6,152 bases of DNA from Bacteroidota bacterium (GTDB taxonomy: Bacteria > Bacteroidota > Bacteroidia > Chitinophagales > Saprospiraceae): positions 1 through 6,152 of the forward strand of contig JAGWYI010000271.1 in assembly GCA_018969455.1 (NCBI GenBank). The letters run 5' to 3'. The notes below the pieces were generated by a model. It ran no database searches. It worked only from the letters and a program-made list of their open reading frames with translations, and was not told the origin of the DNA. Positions 5,328 through 6,152 of the stretch are shown here, in pieces. Numbering within the stretch: the stretch's first letter is position 1; each line of letters starts with the position of its first letter. Both the position numbers and the translations under genes were made by a program.

Positions 5328-6152
5328 ATGTTGTTTTCAATTGCATTACAAGAGCGCAAATTGTTTGATTTGATTAGCCAAAGCGCGCAGGAATTAGGGG
5401 TTCCAGCCTATGTAGTTGGCGGGTTTGTACGAGATCGATTGTTGGGGCGAGCATGTAAAGACATTGATATCGTGTGTGTGGGGGATGGCATCAAACTGGC
5501 AGAAACGGTAGCATCTAAATTGTATCCAAGGCCAAAGGTTGCAGTGTATTCACGCTTTGGTACGGCCATGATCAAATACGAGGATACTGAAATTGAATTT
5601 GTTGGCGCTCGTAAAGAGAGTTATCAGGAAGACAGCCGCAAACCCGAAGTGTCATCAGGAACCCTGGAAGACGACCAGAATCGACGTGATTTTACCATCA
5701 ATGCACTCGCCGTGAGCTTGAACGCATCTGATTTTGGGCATATCATTGACTCTTTTGGCGGATTACAGCACCTGGAAGATAAAATGATCAAAACGCCGCT
5801 CGAGCCAGGCGCCACTTTTTCCGACGATCCTTTACGTATGATGCGGGCCATTCGATTTGCTACGCAATTGAATTTTACCATAGAGCCCAATACATTTCAA
5901 AGCATAAATCGATATAAATCACGTATTAATATCATATCTAAGGAGCGAATTGCCACGGAATTGGAGAAAATATTAAAAACGCCAAAGCCTTCTGTTGGAT
6001 TCAATTTGCTGTTTGATTGCGGTTTGTTGCAAATTATTATGCCGGAAGTAGCGGCATTGCAGGGCGTGGAGGACCGTTACGGGCGTGCGCACAAGGACAA
6101 CTTTTATCACACTTTGGAAGTGCTGGATAATCTGTGCAAGCGCAGCAACAAC
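5328..6152 (+). CDS. cca: CCA tRNA nucleotidyltransferase with HD domain, N-terminal 275 residues (3' end off the window)
   Basis: This class II nucleotidyltransferase adds or repairs the 3'-terminal CCA of tRNA from CTP and ATP without a nucleic-acid template. Visible motifs in order are GGFVRD (31-36), the metal-binding DID (45-47, D45 and D47), RRDFTINA (119-126), DDPLRMMRAIRFA (166-178) and SKERI (204-208). In the third of these, D167 and R170 fit the base-selecting [ED]DxxR motif. HKDNFYHTLEVLDNL (255-269) opens an HD-type domain. Bacteroidota homologues of this CCA/HD form are, from memory, about 470-490 residues, so some 200 residues lie beyond the right edge. The ATG at 5328 gives an N terminus of normal length, about 30 residues ahead of GGFVRD. 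The 14-base gap after dus and the lack of a promoter element between them point to one transcript. Polymerase-type relatives such as poly(A) polymerase share these motifs, but the HD extension favours Cca. Confidence 0.94.
   Translation, partial: MLFSIALQERKLFDLISQSAQELGVPAYVVGGFVRDRLLGRACKDIDIVCVGDGIKLAETVASKLYPRPKVAVYSRFGTAMIKYEDTEIEFVGARKESYQEDSRKPEVSSGTLEDDQNRRDFTINALAVSLNASDFGHIIDSFGGLQHLEDKMIKTPLEPGATFSDDPLRMMRAIRFATQLNFTIEPNTFQSINRYKSRINIISKERIATELEKILKTPKPSVGFNLLFDCGLLQIIMPEVAALQGVEDRYGRAHKDNFYHTLEVLDNLCKRSNN

Noticed and set aside
5624..5890. 88-codon minus-strand frame inside cca
   Set aside because: It is antisense to the conserved RRDFTINA and DDPLRMMR segment of Cca and has no recognisable product.

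Overview
The window looks like ordinary chromosome of a Bacteroidota (Cytophaga-Flavobacterium-Bacteroides) bacterium. Three independent signs agree. A large secreted protein ends in a gliding-motility / type IX secretion system (T9SS) type B C-terminal domain. The candidate promoters match the phylum-specific TTG-N(17-23)-TAnnTTTG form. None of the five genes has a recognisable Shine-Dalgarno sequence. The genus cannot be told from this sequence alone.

Layout. On the minus strand, a dUTPase gene (dut) is followed 73 bases later by a sugar-phosphate nucleotidyltransferase gene that runs off the left edge at position 1. These two probably form one transcript. A divergent intergenic region of about 220-230 bases carries candidate promoters facing both ways. 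On the plus strand comes one gene for a 995-residue T9SS type B cargo protein. It has a signal peptide, ten Ig/PKD-like modules each with a regularly spaced cysteine pair, one aberrant eleventh module and the C-terminal sorting domain. A 104-base gap with a well-formed candidate promoter follows. Then come a DusB-type tRNA-dihydrouridine synthase gene and, 14 bases later, a CCA tRNA nucleotidyltransferase gene (cca) that runs off the right edge with about 60% of its usual length present.

How the genes work together. dus and cca both act on tRNA (D-loop uridine reduction and 3' CCA addition or repair) and look co-transcribed. dut protects DNA from uracil and supplies dUMP for dTTP synthesis; its partner probably makes a nucleotide sugar for surface glycans. 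The T9SS cargo gene sits between these housekeeping pairs with its own promoter and no PorP/SprF-type partner next to it in the window, so it is probably an orphan surface or secreted adhesin-like protein.

No CRISPR array, transposon, tRNA or rRNA gene, or convincing terminator was seen. I found no clear novel multi-gene system. The least routine element is the modular T9SS protein, whose internal modules fall into sequence classes that record its duplication history.
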